From Achromobacter sp. UMC46 (GTDB lineage: Bacteria > Pseudomonadota > Gammaproteobacteria > Burkholderiales > Burkholderiaceae_B): a stretch of 64,000 bases of DNA. The first letter of the stretch is position 1. Each line of letters begins with the position of its first letter. The notes under the pieces are model-generated. The model saw only the letters and a program-made list of their open reading frames with translations, was not told the origin of the DNA and made no database searches. Below, piece by piece: positions 28,176 through 37,922 of this stretch. The stretch lies in contig NZ_LZZS01000003.1 in assembly GCF_014170335.1 (NCBI RefSeq), positions 62,001 through 126,000 of the forward strand, read 5' to 3'. Position numbers and translations under genes: made by a program.

Positions 28176-28934
28176 TCAGCGTTGCGCCTGGCTGCCGCAC
28201 TCGGCGGGCAGGCGCAGCGATCCGGCGGCCTCGGGCGCATAGGGCTCGACGACCGGCTGCGACGACAACCACGCCGCCAGGGCGCCGATGTCGGCGGGGG
28301 TGAGCTTGTCGGCGATGTCCGCCATGCAGTCCGGCGCAGCGGCGTGACGCAGCCCGTTCTTCCAGCTGCCGATCTGCGATCCGATGTAGTCGCGGGGCAG
28401 ACCCAGCAGGCCGGGAATGGCCGGCATCAGGCCGCCAAGGGCGGTGCCGTGGCAGGCGGCACAGGCGGGCAGGCCGCGGGCGGCGTCGCCATGCAAGGCC
28501 AGCGCGCGCCCGGCTTCCATCGTGGCGCCCGATACCGGCGCACGCGCTGGCGGCAGATACGGCACATGCTGCCCGGAGAAATACGCGGCCATCTCGCGCA
28601 GGTAGTCGTCGGGCAAGCCGGCCAGCAGATGCGCCATGGGGCGGTACTGGCGACGGTCATCGCGGAAATTCAGCAGTTGGTGATAGAGGTATTCCTGCGG
28701 CTTGCCCGCCAGGCGCGGGTAGTAGCCGTCAGAGCCGGCCTTGCCCTGCGCCCCATGACAGGCCGTACAGGCCGCGACCCGGGCCGCCATGGTGTCGGGG
28801 CGCAAGGTGTCCTGGGCCGCCGGCTGCGCCAGCGCGGACGTTGCCATAAAGGCAACAACGGCTGCCGCCATCACGCGGAAAATCGCCCCAAACCGCGGCA
28901 GTGAAACACTACAAAACGAAATGAGGGCTAACAT
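28176..28934 (-). CDS. Diheme cytochrome c, c4-like
   Basis: A periplasmic cytochrome with two heme sites, CTACH (near 57) and CAACH (near 157), in two similar halves (both CHG followed by a small-residue-rich loop and a Y-(L/I) helix), as in cytochrome c4 and Cyc2-type subunits. A signal peptide ends at about residue 36 (ALA). The start could be the 28934 ATG or MAAAVVAF at 28871; the latter gives a more usual signal peptide. It precedes the triheme gene, suggesting a five-heme relay from a periplasmic donor toward a terminal oxidase. Confidence 0.88.
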   Translation of the reverse strand: MLALISFCSVSLPRFGAIFRVMAAAVVAFMATSALAQPAAQDTLRPDTMAARVAACTACHGAQGKAGSDGYYPRLAGKPQEYLYHQLLNFRDDRRQYRPMAHLLAGLPDDYLREMAAYFSGQHVPYLPPARAPVSGATMEAGRALALHGDAARGLPACAACHGTALGGLMPAIPGLLGLPRDYIGSQIGSWKNGLRHAAAPDCMADIADKLTPADIGALAAWLSSQPVVEPYAPEAAGSLRLPAECGSQAQR

Positions 28935-29112
28935 CTAGGTCGAATTCCAATCCCCCGAAACGCATGACGGCGGGGCGCGTAAGTGAATCGATCAAGTATC
29001 CGGGCCCAAGCTTACGCCAGGGCCACCGAAACGGTACAGGCGCAGATTCCCAGTTTACGGCCATATCAGATGCCATCCCGCCGGCATCGTCCTGGAAAAG
29101 CGTGCCACAATC

Positions 29113-29991
29113 ATGTCCATGTTGAAAGTCGTCCTTGTCACCGGTATCTCTGGCTCAGGCAAATCGGTCGCCCTGCGCATGCTCGAGGATGCCAGCTACA
29201 CCTGCGTCGACAACCTGCCCGTCCGGTTCCTGACCGAATTCATCGCCAACGCGCGGGATGACGGCCTGGAGCGCGTCGCGGTGGCCATCGACGTGCGGTC
29301 CCCGGGCGAACTGGCGGAACTGCCCGACGTGGTCACGGCGCTGCGCGCCATGGGCACCAGCCTGCGCGTGGTCTTCCTGGACGCCAACACCTCGACGCTG
29401 GTGCAACGCTACTCCGAATCCCGCCGCCGCCATCCGCTGACCGACCGCCTGCAGCGCGGCGGCACCCCGCCGTCGCTCACCGACTGCATCGCGCTGGAGC
29501 GCGAACTGCTGGCGCCGCTGCGCGAGCAAGAGCATGTGATCGACACGTCTGACCTGACGCCCGGCCAGCTGCGCGCCTGGGTCCGCGACCTGATCCAGGC
29601 GGACCGCGCGCCGCTGGTGCTGACGTTCGAATCCTTCGCCTACAAGCGCGGCGTGCCTGGCGACGCCGACCTGGTGTTCGATGTGCGCTGCCTGCCCAAC
29701 CCGCATTACGACCGCAACCTGCGTCCGCTGACCGGCCGCGACGAACCCGTGGCCGCATGGCTGGCCGGGTACGAGCAGGTCGGGCAGATGATCGACGACA
29801 TCGCCGGCTTCCTGAACCGCTGGCTGCCGCAGTACACGCAAGACACCCGCAACTACCTGACCGTGGCGATCGGCTGCACGGGCGGCCAGCACCGCTCGGT
29901 CTATGTCGTCGAACAATTGGCGCTGCGCTTCGCCGACCACGATCCCCTGCTGGTGCGCCACCGCAACCAATTGCCCGCCGAATCCGCATGA
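29113..29991 (+). CDS. rapZ: RNase adapter protein RapZ
   Basis: A 292-residue P-loop protein. Walker A GISGSGKS is at 11-18, and the C-terminal domain has VAIGCTGGQHRSVYVVEQLA near 255-275. In E. coli RapZ binds small RNAs and glucosamine 6-phosphate and directs RNase E to them; in many other bacteria the role is less clear. The start may be this ATG or the second ATG at 29119 (MLKVV), which matches orthologues and lies 7 nt after a weak -10 (CACAAT). The stop overlaps the rlpA start. Confidence 0.92.
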   Translation: MSMLKVVLVTGISGSGKSVALRMLEDASYTCVDNLPVRFLTEFIANARDDGLERVAVAIDVRSPGELAELPDVVTALRAMGTSLRVVFLDANTSTLVQRYSESRRRHPLTDRLQRGGTPPSLTDCIALERELLAPLREQEHVIDTSDLTPGQLRAWVRDLIQADRAPLVLTFESFAYKRGVPGDADLVFDVRCLPNPHYDRNLRPLTGRDEPVAAWLAGYEQVGQMIDDIAGFLNRWLPQYTQDTRNYLTVAIGCTGGQHRSVYVVEQLALRFADHDPLLVRHRNQLPAESA

Positions 29992-30947
29992 CCCTGTCCC
30001 GCCCGCTCCACCTGATCCTGATGCTGTTCCTGGCCATTGCCGTGGCGGGATGCTCTTCCAGCGGTGGACGTAAAAAGGGCGGCGGCTATTACAAGGACGA
30101 CGGCCCGGACGCCAACCCGCCGTCCAACCTGGACCAGGTGCCCGACGCGGTGCCACGCATCGAACCCTACGCCAGCGGCGCCAACCGGCCCTACGTGGTG
30201 TTCGGCCAGCGCTATGTGCCAGACACCAGCGGCCAGCCGTACAAGCAGCGCGGCACGGCGTCCTGGTATGGCAAGAAATTCCACGGCAACTCCACGTCCA
30301 TCGGCGAGTCCTACGACATGTACGCCATGACGGCCGCCCACACGACGCTGCCGATCCCGAGCTATGCGCGCGTCACGAGCCTGGTCAACGGCAAGACGAT
30401 CGTCGTGCGCGTGAACGACCGCGGGCCGTTCCATAGCGACCGGATCATGGACCTGTCGTACGTCGCGGCGTACAAGCTGGGCATCATCGGGCCGGGCAGC
30501 GGGCAGGTGGTCGTAGAGAGCATTCCGCAAGCCGAGATCCGCCGCCTGGCCTCGCAAGGCGCGCCGGCCGCGGCGCCGGAACCCGCATCGGCCACGGGCT
30601 CGATGCCCGTTCTGGCGCCGGTGGCCGCCCTGCCCGTCGCGCTGACCGCTGAACCGCTGCCGGGCCCCGCGCCCGGCTCGGCCCCGGTACGCCAGGCCCC
30701 GGTGGCCGGCGCAGGCAGCGTGTATCTGCAAGTGGGCGCCTTCAGCCAGCCGGCCAACGCGCAATCGCTGGTCGCCCGCATCAATTCGCAGTTGGGTGCG
30801 GCAGGCGCGCCGCCTGCTCAGGTAGAGCAATCCAACAACCTGTACCGGGTCAGGATCGGGCCCTACCCCGACCGGCAAAGCGCCTTGAACGCCGTGCAGC
30901 GGGTATCGGACCGCATCGGCATCCTGCCGAGCATCGCCACGCAATAA
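29988..30947 (+). CDS. rlpA: Septal ring lytic transglycosylase RlpA, lipoprotein
   Basis: A 319-residue outer-membrane lipoprotein: the lipobox AVAGC puts the acylated cysteine near residue 21. A double-psi beta-barrel domain (about 80-180) holds GTASWYGKKFHG and RVNDRGPFHSDRIMDLS, including the catalytic aspartate region, and a SPOR domain (about 235-315, VYLQVGAFSQPANAQSLVARI) binds denuded septal peptidoglycan. A proline/alanine linker joins them. Translation is coupled to rapZ by ATGA, an unusual partner; a longer open frame upstream lies inside rapZ. Confidence 0.93.
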   Translation: MTLSRPLHLILMLFLAIAVAGCSSSGGRKKGGGYYKDDGPDANPPSNLDQVPDAVPRIEPYASGANRPYVVFGQRYVPDTSGQPYKQRGTASWYGKKFHGNSTSIGESYDMYAMTAAHTTLPIPSYARVTSLVNGKTIVVRVNDRGPFHSDRIMDLSYVAAYKLGIIGPGSGQVVVESIPQAEIRRLASQGAPAAAPEPASATGSMPVLAPVAALPVALTAEPLPGPAPGSAPVRQAPVAGAGSVYLQVGAFSQPANAQSLVARINSQLGAAGAPPAQVEQSNNLYRVRIGPYPDRQSALNAVQRVSDRIGILPSIATQ

Positions 30948-30965
30948 GCGCAGGGGGCCAACGGC

Positions 30966-31550
30966 TTACCAGGGCAATTCGGCCTGACCGTCGCAGACGC
31001 GGCGCGCGCGCGGGTTGCGGCTGACGTACCGGTTGCCTTCGTGCGCCAGCAGCGCCTGCTTGCGCGGCAAGCCCCCGCCGAATCCCGTCAGCGACGTATC
31101 GGCGCCGATCACACGGTGGCAAGGGATGATGATGATGATCGGATTGCGGCCCACCGCGCCGCCAACCGCCTGCGCCCCTTTCGGGCGTCCCACGGTGCGC
31201 GCCAGATCGCCATAGCTGGCGAGCTTGCCGAAATCCAGCGCGCAGAGCGCGTGCCAGACCTTATGCTGGAACGTCGTGCCGACGGGGTCGAGCGGCACGT
31301 CGAACCCCTGGCGCTGGCCCGCGAACCATTCTTCCAGTTCGCGCCGCGCCTGCTCCAGGATGGGGTCGGTTTCGGTCTGCGTCCAGCCATCGGCCGACGG
31401 CAGCAGTTCCTGGTCGGTGAACCAGGCGCCGCGCAGGCCCTTGGGGCTGGCGACGAGCCGCATCTGGCCCAGCGGCGTGGCCATGTCGCGATAGGTGATC
31501 GGTTCGAGGGGGTCGGCGGGCTTGTTCGACACGACCGTTGAATACACCAT
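30966..31550 (-). CDS. ogt: Methylated-DNA-protein-cysteine methyltransferase
   Basis: A 194-residue suicide repair protein removing methyl groups from O6-methylguanine. The acceptor cysteine is C144 in IPCHRVIGADTSLTGFGGGLPRKQALL, the family core. The conserved Asn-Pro before the active site is followed by five isoleucines (138-142) encoded by a tandem ATC array, where most family members have N-P-(L/I)-x-I-(L/I/V). The C-terminal tail (about 175-194) is longer than usual and contains a further cysteine. It lies 3 bp after rsmI on the same strand, so the two are likely co-transcribed. Confidence 0.92.
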   Translation of the reverse strand: MVYSTVVSNKPADPLEPITYRDMATPLGQMRLVASPKGLRGAWFTDQELLPSADGWTQTETDPILEQARRELEEWFAGQRQGFDVPLDPVGTTFQHKVWHALCALDFGKLASYGDLARTVGRPKGAQAVGGAVGRNPIIIIIPCHRVIGADTSLTGFGGGLPRKQALLAHEGNRYVSRNPRARRVCDGQAELPW

Positions 31551-31553
31551 GCC

Positions 31554-32489
31554 TTACTCCGACGACTTCTTGCGGGCCAGCGCCCGGTTGTACAACACGT
31601 CGCGCGCCACGCCCGTGACCTTGGCGGCCACGCGGGCGGCGTCGCGCACCGACATCGATTCCAACAACGCGTCCAGCAGCACGTCCGTGCGCGGGTCGGC
31701 GTCCTCGTCGACGTCTTGTCCAGCTTGCGCGTGAGCGATCAGCACGAATTCGCCCTGTTCGCGGTGCGAGTCGGCCGCCAGCCAGGCTGCGGACTCGCCC
31801 AGCGTGAAGGTGGCGATCTCTTCAAAGCGCTTGGTGAGTTCGCGCGCCACGGTCAGTTGGCGGTCGGGGCCGCAGACTTCGAGCAGGTCGGCCAGGGTGG
31901 CGGCCAACCGATGCGGCGATTCGAACATGACGACCGGCGCGGGCAACGCGCACCACGACCGCAGCCAGCGCTGGCGGGCCACGGCCTTGGGCGGCGGGAA
32001 GCCGGCGAACGCGTAGGCCGGGTTTTCGTCGGTCGTGACGCCGCTGCCCATCAAGGCCGTGATGACGGCGCTGGGACCGGGCACGGGCACGACGGTGAAC
32101 CCCGCTTCGCGCACCGCGCGCACCACACGGGCGCCCGGGTCGCTGACGGCGGGCGCGCCCGCGTCCGACACCAGCGCCACGCGCTGGCCTTGCGCCAGGC
32201 GTTCACAGATGGCTTGGGCGGCGGCGGCCTCGTTGTGGCGGTGGGCTGCCATGAGCGGCGTGCTGACGCCCCAGGCGTCCAGCAACGTGCGGCTGGCCCG
32301 CGTGTCTTCGGCGGCGATCACATCGGCGCGTTGCAGCGCATGCCAGGCCCGTAGCCCCAAGTCGCCCAGGTTGCCGATCGGCGTGGCCACGACGTACAAG
32401 GTCGACGCGGGCCAATGCTGCCCGGCCACGCGTTCGGAAACGCGGCTCCAGGCATCGCCGGCAGGCGGGGGTGAGACATTTTGATTCAT
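31554..32489 (-). CDS. rsmI: 16S rRNA (cytidine-2'-O-)-methyltransferase RsmI
   Basis: A 311-residue SAM-dependent tetrapyrrole-methylase-fold enzyme that 2'-O-methylates C1402 of 16S r[21 protein letters not shown] near 32-49, [12 protein letters not shown] near 58-70 and [17 protein letters not shown] near 133-150 are diagnostic. The N-terminus is extended by about 25 residues compared with E. coli. It is divergent from yraN; their starts are 65 bp apart and share a 7-bp inverted repeat. Confidence 0.95.
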   Translation of the reverse strand: MNQNVSPPPAGDAWSRVSERVAGQHWPASTLYVVATPIGNLGDLGLRAWHALQRADVIAAEDTRASRTLLDAWGVSTPLMAAHRHNEAAAAQAICERLAQGQRVALVSDAGAPAVSDPGARVVRAVREAGFTVVPVPGPSAVITALMGSGVTTDENPAYAFAGFPPPKAVARQRWLRSWCALPAPVVMFESPHRLAATLADLLEVCGPDRQLTVARELTKRFEEIATFTLGESAAWLAADSHREQGEFVLIAHAQAGQDVDEDADPRTDVLLDALLESMSVRDAARVAAKVTGVARDVLYNRALARKKSSE

Positions 32490-32497
32490 TGCAGCCT

Positions 32498-32521
32498 ACT
32501 GACACGGAAAACCATGTCAGT
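32498..32521. promoter_or_regulatory. Inverted repeat between divergent rsmI and yraN
   Basis: ACTGACA (32498-32504) and TGTCAGT (32515-32521), spacer 10 bp, sit between the two divergent starts and may carry a shared control site. No promoter hexamers are obvious. Confidence 0.35.
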
Positions 32522-32554
32522 GTAGCCGCCAATGCCCGCCCTTTCGGAGCCCCC

Positions 32555-33037
32555 ATGACGGACGACACCCTGCGCCTGGCCTGTGAACTGGCGCTGGTGG
32601 CCCGGCGCCGCGCGGACAAGCGCCGCCGCCGCGCCCGGCCGAGCGCGTCACCGGACGACACGCCCGTGCGCCGTTCGCCCATGCAACGCCGCGGCGATTT
32701 CCACGAAGACGCCGCGCTGCGCCTGCTGCTGGCCCAGGGCCTCGTGCTGCTGGCGCGCAACCTGTGGACGCGGGCGGGCGAGATCGACCTGGCCATGCGC
32801 GATGGCGACACGCTGGTTTTCGTGGAAGTCCGGGCGCGCGGCCGCACCCGATACGGCGGCGCCGCGGCCAGCATCGGCCGCGACAAGCAGGCCCGGCTGG
32901 CCCGCGCCGCGGCGCAATGGCTGCCGGAACTGGCCCGGCGGCACTGGCACGGCACGCCGCCCGCGGCCCGCTTCGACGCCGTGGTCTTCGATGACGGCCA
33001 GCCGCAATGGCTGCGCGGCGCGTTCCTGCTGGCTTGA
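32555..33037 (+). CDS. yraN: YraN/UPF0102-family nuclease-fold protein
   Basis: A 160-residue member of UPF0102 with a predicted restriction-endonuclease-like fold: G-D-F-H-E-D-A-A near 52, [34 protein letters not shown] near 79-112, containing the E-(V)-x-(R/K) motif. The first 40 residues are basic and arginine-rich and are not part of the usual domain. ATG at 32555 follows CGGAG at a good distance. The biochemical role is unknown. The rsmI-yraN-gmhA/diaA-dolP order is conserved in Proteobacteria. Confidence 0.86.
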   Translation: MTDDTLRLACELALVARRRADKRRRRARPSASPDDTPVRRSPMQRRGDFHEDAALRLLLAQGLVLLARNLWTRAGEIDLAMRDGDTLVFVEVRARGRTRYGGAAASIGRDKQARLARAAAQWLPELARRHWHGTPPAARFDAVVFDDGQPQWLRGAFLLA

Positions 33038-33080
33038 TTTGCGCATGCGTCCGCCCCGGTCCGGCCCCGGCGGGACGCCG

Positions 33081-33145
33081 CCGTAACGACCTGCCGCAGC
33101 ATCGTTACGGATCGACAGAACAGCATGACCGCCCCGTGAGATAAT
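33081..33145 (+). promoter_or_regulatory. Inverted repeat and -10-like hexamer upstream of gmhA
   Basis: CCGTAACGA (33081-33089) and TCGTTACGG (33102-33110) form a perfect 9-bp inverted repeat with a 12-bp spacer. GATAAT (33140-33145) ends 7 nt before the gmhA ATG, with no Shine-Dalgarno sequence between. The dyad could be an operator or a yraN terminator, but no T-run follows. Confidence 0.45.
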
Positions 33146-33152
33146 CGCGGCC

Positions 33153-33746
33153 ATGGATATGACCTCTCGTATGACGTCGCACTTTCGCGACGCCATGGCT
33201 GCGTGCGAACAAAGTATGAACGTCCTGGCCGAACCGCTGGCAGTGGCGGTGGACGTGCTATTCGGCGCCCTGGCGAACAACGGCAAGATTCTGGCTTGCG
33301 GCAACGGCGGATCCGCCGCTGACGCGCAGCATTTCATCGCCGAACTGGTGGGCCGCTTCGAACGCGAACGCCTGCCGCTGGCGGGCATCGCGCTCAATAC
33401 GGATACCGCCATCCTCACGGCCGTCGGCAACGACTACGGCTTCGATGAAATCTACGAGCGCCAGGTCAACGCCTTCGGCCAGGCCGGCGACGTCCTGGTG
33501 GCGATCTCCACCAGCGGCAATTCCCCCAACGTGGTCCGCGCCATGGAAGCCGCCAGCGCGCGCGAAATGCACGTTCTTGCCCTGACCGGCAAGGGCGGCG
33601 GCGTCATGGGGGAACTCATTACGCCGATGGACGTCCATCTATGTGTTCCCAGCGACCGCACGATGCGGGTCCAGGAAGTCCATATTCTGCTGCTGCACGC
33701 GCTGTGCGATGGCATCGACGCTCTTCTGCTTGGAGACACCGAATGA
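33153..33746 (+). CDS. gmhA: SIS-domain phosphoheptose isomerase (GmhA/DiaA family)
   Basis: A 197-residue SIS protein. ACGNGGSAADAQHFIAELVGRFERERLPL near 45-75 and QEVHILLLHALCDGID near 173-188 retain the histidine, glutamate and glutamine that bind zinc and act in GmhA, so it may be the isomerase making D-glycero-D-manno-heptose 7-phosphate for the LPS core. Its position between yraN and dolP is that of DiaA, the DnaA-binding initiator protein in E. coli; the two families are close and both roles are possible. Stop overlaps the next gene by ATGA. Confidence 0.85.
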   Translation: MDMTSRMTSHFRDAMAACEQSMNVLAEPLAVAVDVLFGALANNGKILACGNGGSAADAQHFIAELVGRFERERLPLAGIALNTDTAILTAVGNDYGFDEIYERQVNAFGQAGDVLVAISTSGNSPNVVRAMEAASAREMHVLALTGKGGGVMGELITPMDVHLCVPSDRTMRVQEVHILLLHALCDGIDALLLGDTE

Positions 33747-34483
33747 TTTCTGACGTCAGAACCGCCGTCCGCCCCCTGATGCTCGCGGCCGCGATGTCCA
33801 CCGCGGCGCTTTCGCTGACGGCCTGCGCGCCCCTGATCGTAGGCGGCGCCGCCGCCACCACGGCAGTCGTGGTCACGGACCGCCGCACATCCGGTATCCA
33901 GCTTGAAGACCAGAACATGGCCTTCAAGGCGCAAAGCCAGATCTCGCAGAAATTGGGCGACACCGCCCGGGTCAACGCGATGGCTTACGGCGGCCACCTG
34001 CTGCTGACGGGCGACGTGCCCACCGAAGAAGCCAAGGCCCAGGCCACCACCATCGCGCAGGGCATCGAGAACGTCAAACAGGTCGTCAACCAGTTGAACG
34101 TCGGCCCAATCGCCTCCTTCGGCACCCGCTCGAACGACACCTGGCTGACCTCCAAGGTGAAGACGGCGCTGATCAACACCAAGTACGTGCCGTCCGGCAC
34201 CATCGCGCTCACGACGGACCACAGCGTCGTCTACCTGATGGGCAAGGTCACCCAGGCCGAGGGCGATTACGCCGCCAACGCCACCGCCGACGTCGGCGGG
34301 GTCGCCAAGGTGGTTAAACTGTTCGAGACCATCAGCCGGGAAGAAGCAATCCGGCTGTCCAACAGCAGCACCCGGGACCAATCCACGGAAACCAAGGCGC
34401 CCATTGAAAGCGGCGCCGGCGCGGCACCCAGCAACAACGCAGCCGGCACGAGCAACGGCGTAGAGGCCATGCCCATCAAATGA
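33743..34483 (+). CDS. dolP: BON-domain outer-membrane lipoprotein, DolP-like
   Basis: A 246-residue lipoprotein. The lipobox LTAC puts the acylated cysteine near residue 28, followed by a variable segment and two BON domains (about 55-125 and 130-205) that bind anionic phospholipids. DolP (YraP) supports outer-membrane integrity and BAM function at the division site. The C-terminal 40 residues are disordered, rich in serine, asparagine and alanine, and not seen in E. coli DolP. Overlaps both neighbours by ATGA, forming a coupled gmhA-dolP-tlpA run. Confidence 0.88.
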   Translation: MISDVRTAVRPLMLAAAMSTAALSLTACAPLIVGGAAATTAVVVTDRRTSGIQLEDQNMAFKAQSQISQKLGDTARVNAMAYGGHLLLTGDVPTEEAKAQATTIAQGIENVKQVVNQLNVGPIASFGTRSNDTWLTSKVKTALINTKYVPSGTIALTTDHSVVYLMGKVTQAEGDYAANATADVGGVAKVVKLFETISREEAIRLSNSSTRDQSTETKAPIESGAGAAPSNNAAGTSNGVEAMPIK

Positions 34484-34974
34484 AAAAAGCCATCGTAGCC
34501 CTGGCCGTGCTGGTCGCGGTCGGCATCGGCGCATGGTTCGTCTGGCGCCCTGCCCAGACCGCGCCCGACGTCACCTTCACCACGCTGGAAGGCAAGTCCT
34601 TCTCGATGCAGGACCTGCGCGGCAAGGTCGTGCTGGTCAAGTTCTGGGCGACCAGCTGCGTGACCTGTGTGAAGCAGATGCCGGAAACCATCGCCGCCTA
34701 TAAACAGTACGCGGGCAAGGGCTACGAGGCCGTGGCGGTCGCCATGGACTACGACCCGCCCAACTTCGTGCTGAACTTCGCCGAGCAACGCAAGCTGCCC
34801 TTCCCCGTGGCGCTGGACACCAAGGGCGACATTGCCCGCGCCTTCGGCGACATCCGCCTGACGCCCACGGCCTTCCTGATCGACAAGCAGGGACACATCA
34901 TCAAGCGCTATCTGGGCGAATACGATGTGGCCGAATTCCACGCCACCGTGGAAAAGGCGCTGGCGGCAGGCTAG
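34480..34974 (+). CDS. TlpA/ResA-like membrane-anchored thioredoxin-fold protein
   Basis: A 164-residue protein with an N-terminal membrane anchor (about 3-21) and a thioredoxin fold whose active site is W-A-T-S-C-V-T-C (C60 and C63). LRGKVVLVKFWA before and a TPTAFLIDKQGHIIKRYLGEY segment with the cis-proline after are typical of TlpA/ResA oxidoreductases that reduce apocytochromes or other periplasmic disulfides. A bidirectional terminator follows. Confidence 0.88.
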   Translation: MKKAIVALAVLVAVGIGAWFVWRPAQTAPDVTFTTLEGKSFSMQDLRGKVVLVKFWATSCVTCVKQMPETIAAYKQYAGKGYEAVAVAMDYDPPNFVLNFAEQRKLPFPVALDTKGDIARAFGDIRLTPTAFLIDKQGHIIKRYLGEYDVAEFHATVEKALAAG

Positions 34975-34991
34975 ACGCACCGCCGCCGCCC

Positions 34992-35026
34992 CATGAAAAA
35001 ACCGCCCGATGGGCGGTTTTTTCATG
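34992..35026. terminator. Bidirectional intrinsic terminator, 16-bp arms
   Basis: CATGAAAAAACCGCCC (34992-35007) and its exact reverse complement (35011-35026) flank a 3-nt spacer, with A6 and T6 tracts in the arms. It serves the tlpA-like gene on the plus strand and metQ on the minus strand. Confidence 0.9.
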
Positions 35027-35048
35027 CTTGGCCGGAGACCGGCCGGAT

Positions 35049-35837
35049 TCAGAACGCGGGCACCACGGCGCCTTTGTACTTTTCCTGGATGAACGTCTTC
35101 ACGGCGGGCGAGTGCAGCGCTTCGACCAGCTTCTTGATGCCCGGCGCGTCCTTGTTGTCGGAGCGGGTGACCAGGACGTTCGCGTAGGGCGAATCGGCGC
35201 CTTCGATGAACAGCGCGTCTTTCGTCGGCACCAGGCCGGCTTCCAGCGCGTAATTGGTGTTGATCAGCGCCAGGTCCACGTCGTCTAGTGAACGCGGCAG
35301 CATCGCGGCTTCGAGTTCGCGGAATTTCAGCTTCTTGGGATTTTCGACCACGTCGGCAGCGGTCGCGAGGATGTTGGACGGATCCTTCAGCTTGATCACG
35401 CCCTGCTTTTGCAGCAGCACCAGCGCGCGACCGCCGTTGGACGGGTCGTTCGGGATGGCGACCGTGGCGCCGTCCTTCAATTCGGACAGGCTCTTGATCT
35501 TCTTGGAGTAGCCGCCGAAAGGTTCGACGTGCACCAGCGCCACCGGCACCAGCGTGGCCTTGCGGTCCCGGTTGAAGGAATCCAGATAGGGCTTGTGCTG
35601 GAAGAAATTGGCGTCCAGCTGCTTGTCTGCCAGTTGCAGGTTGGGCTGTACATAATCGCTGAACACCTTGATGTCGAGCTCGACGCCTTGCTTGGCCAAC
35701 TGCGGTTTCACCACTTCCAGGATCTCGGCATGCGGCACCTGGGTCGCGCCCACCACCACTTTTTCAGCATGAGCGGCATTGGCCGCCACCAGGAAGGCCG
35801 ATGCCACGAGGGCAGAGCGGACGAAGTTCAAACGCAT
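35049..35837 (-). CDS. metQ: MetQ/NlpA-family ABC transporter substrate-binding protein
   Basis: A 262-residue periplasmic binding protein of the methionine-uptake family. A signal peptide ends ANAAHA near residue 24, without the lipobox found in many MetQ proteins; VVVGATQVPHAEILEVVKPQLAKQGVELDIKVF and FFQHKPYLD follow, both typical. No MetN ATPase or MetI permease is adjacent, so it is an orphan receptor here. AAGAGG lies before the ATG at 35837, which is chosen over an upstream in-frame ATG. Ligand could be D/L-methionine or another small amino acid. Confidence 0.87.
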   Translation of the reverse strand: MRLNFVRSALVASAFLVAANAAHAEKVVVGATQVPHAEILEVVKPQLAKQGVELDIKVFSDYVQPNLQLADKQLDANFFQHKPYLDSFNRDRKATLVPVALVHVEPFGGYSKKIKSLSELKDGATVAIPNDPSNGGRALVLLQKQGVIKLKDPSNILATAADVVENPKKLKFRELEAAMLPRSLDDVDLALINTNYALEAGLVPTKDALFIEGADSPYANVLVTRSDNKDAPGIKKLVEALHSPAVKTFIQEKYKGAVVPAF

Positions 35838-35961
35838 GTTTTGCCTCTTATAGGGATAAAAATGGGGGCCCATGTCCGCCCGGATGCGGATTCACCCCCT
35901 TTTGCGGGGCGCCGCGCTCTCGAAAACGCCCCCAATTTACCTGAATGCCGGTTATTTGTCG

Positions 35962-37003
<1,042 letters not shown>

Positions 37004-37109
37004 TGCCCCCCCCGCAGCGCTGCGCGCTTCCCCCCAGGGGGCGCCGCTGCGGACCGGCGGAGCCGGATCCGCGCGGCCCGGATCGGGACGGCTTTGCCAT
37101 GTCTCTCCG
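37004..37109. repeat. GC-rich dyad-bearing intergenic element
   Basis: The gap between argB and the nucleotidase gene is almost pure G/C and consists of nested dyads: a C8 run, CAGCGCTG, CCCCCAGGGGG (37031-37041 region), then paired GGATCCGCG/CGGATC-like blocks. Such patches recur between genes here (23070-23120, 60147-60212) and resemble dispersed intergenic repeats of Bordetella and Achromobacter; identity must be checked genome-wide. Confidence 0.4.
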
Positions 37110-37868
37110 GTGGCGTTTTTGATGCAAGCGCGCCGACAATTGTTGCGACCGGCGGTGCGCGTGCGCCGCTCGCGCCGCATGGCCACGGGCGTTCCCGAAC
37201 GCCTGTGGTTGTTCGATCTGGACAATACGCTCCACGACACCTCGCACGCCATCTTCCCCAAGATCGACCACGGCATGACGATGGCCGTGGCCGAGGCCTT
37301 GAACGTGGACATCGACACGGCCAACGACGTGCGCCGCCGGTATTGGAAGCGCTACGGCGCCACGATGATCGGCATGGTGCGCCACCACGGCGTGAACCCG
37401 CACGACTTCCTGCACCGCAGCCACGACTTCGACGTCAACCCGCTGGTGCGCGCCGAAAAGGCGCTGGCCTACAAGCTGCGGCAGTTGCCGGGCCGCAAGG
37501 TGCTGCTGACCAACGCGCCGCTGCAATACGCCCGGGCGGTGCTGGCCCGGCTGGGCATCCTGCGCCAGTTCGACAGCCTGTGGGCCATCGAGCACATGCG
37601 GTTGCATGGTGAATTCCGGCCTAAGCCGTCGCCCGCCCTGCTGCGCTATGTGCTGGCGCGGGAAGGCGTGCCCGCCCACCGCGCGGTCCTGGTGGAAGAC
37701 ACCCTGGCCAACCTGCGCGGCGCACGCCGGGCCGGGGTCCGCACGGTGCATGTCTATCACCCCGGCACGCCTTTTTCCCGCGGCCGCTCGCATCGTCCGG
37801 CCTACGTCGACTTGCGGGTAAACTCCGTCAGTGATTTGTTGTTACGCCGGCGTCCCCTGCGGGGATAG
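37110..37868 (+). CDS. HAD-family pyrimidine 5'-nucleotidase
   Basis: A 252-residue HAD hydrolase of the SDT1/YjjG-like group. Motif I LWLFDLDNTLHDTSHAIFPKID places the nucleophilic aspartate near residue 34; motif II LLTNAPLQYARAVL and motif IV VLVEDTLANLRGARRAG follow. The first 23 residues are arginine-rich; the true start may be MATGVPERLWLFD at 37179. Likely removes phosphate from pyrimidine or damaged nucleotides. It lies 54 bp upstream of slmA; this pairing with argB and slmA is common in the order. Confidence 0.85.
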   Translation: MAFLMQARRQLLRPAVRVRRSRRMATGVPERLWLFDLDNTLHDTSHAIFPKIDHGMTMAVAEALNVDIDTANDVRRRYWKRYGATMIGMVRHHGVNPHDFLHRSHDFDVNPLVRAEKALAYKLRQLPGRKVLLTNAPLQYARAVLARLGILRQFDSLWAIEHMRLHGEFRPKPSPALLRYVLAREGVPAHRAVLVEDTLANLRGARRAGVRTVHVYHPGTPFSRGRSHRPAYVDLRVNSVSDLLLRRRPLRG

Positions 37869-37922
37869 CGGCGCGCTCCTCCCCCCATTCACCGTCAAGC
37901 CTGCGCGAGAGCAGTACCTTCC

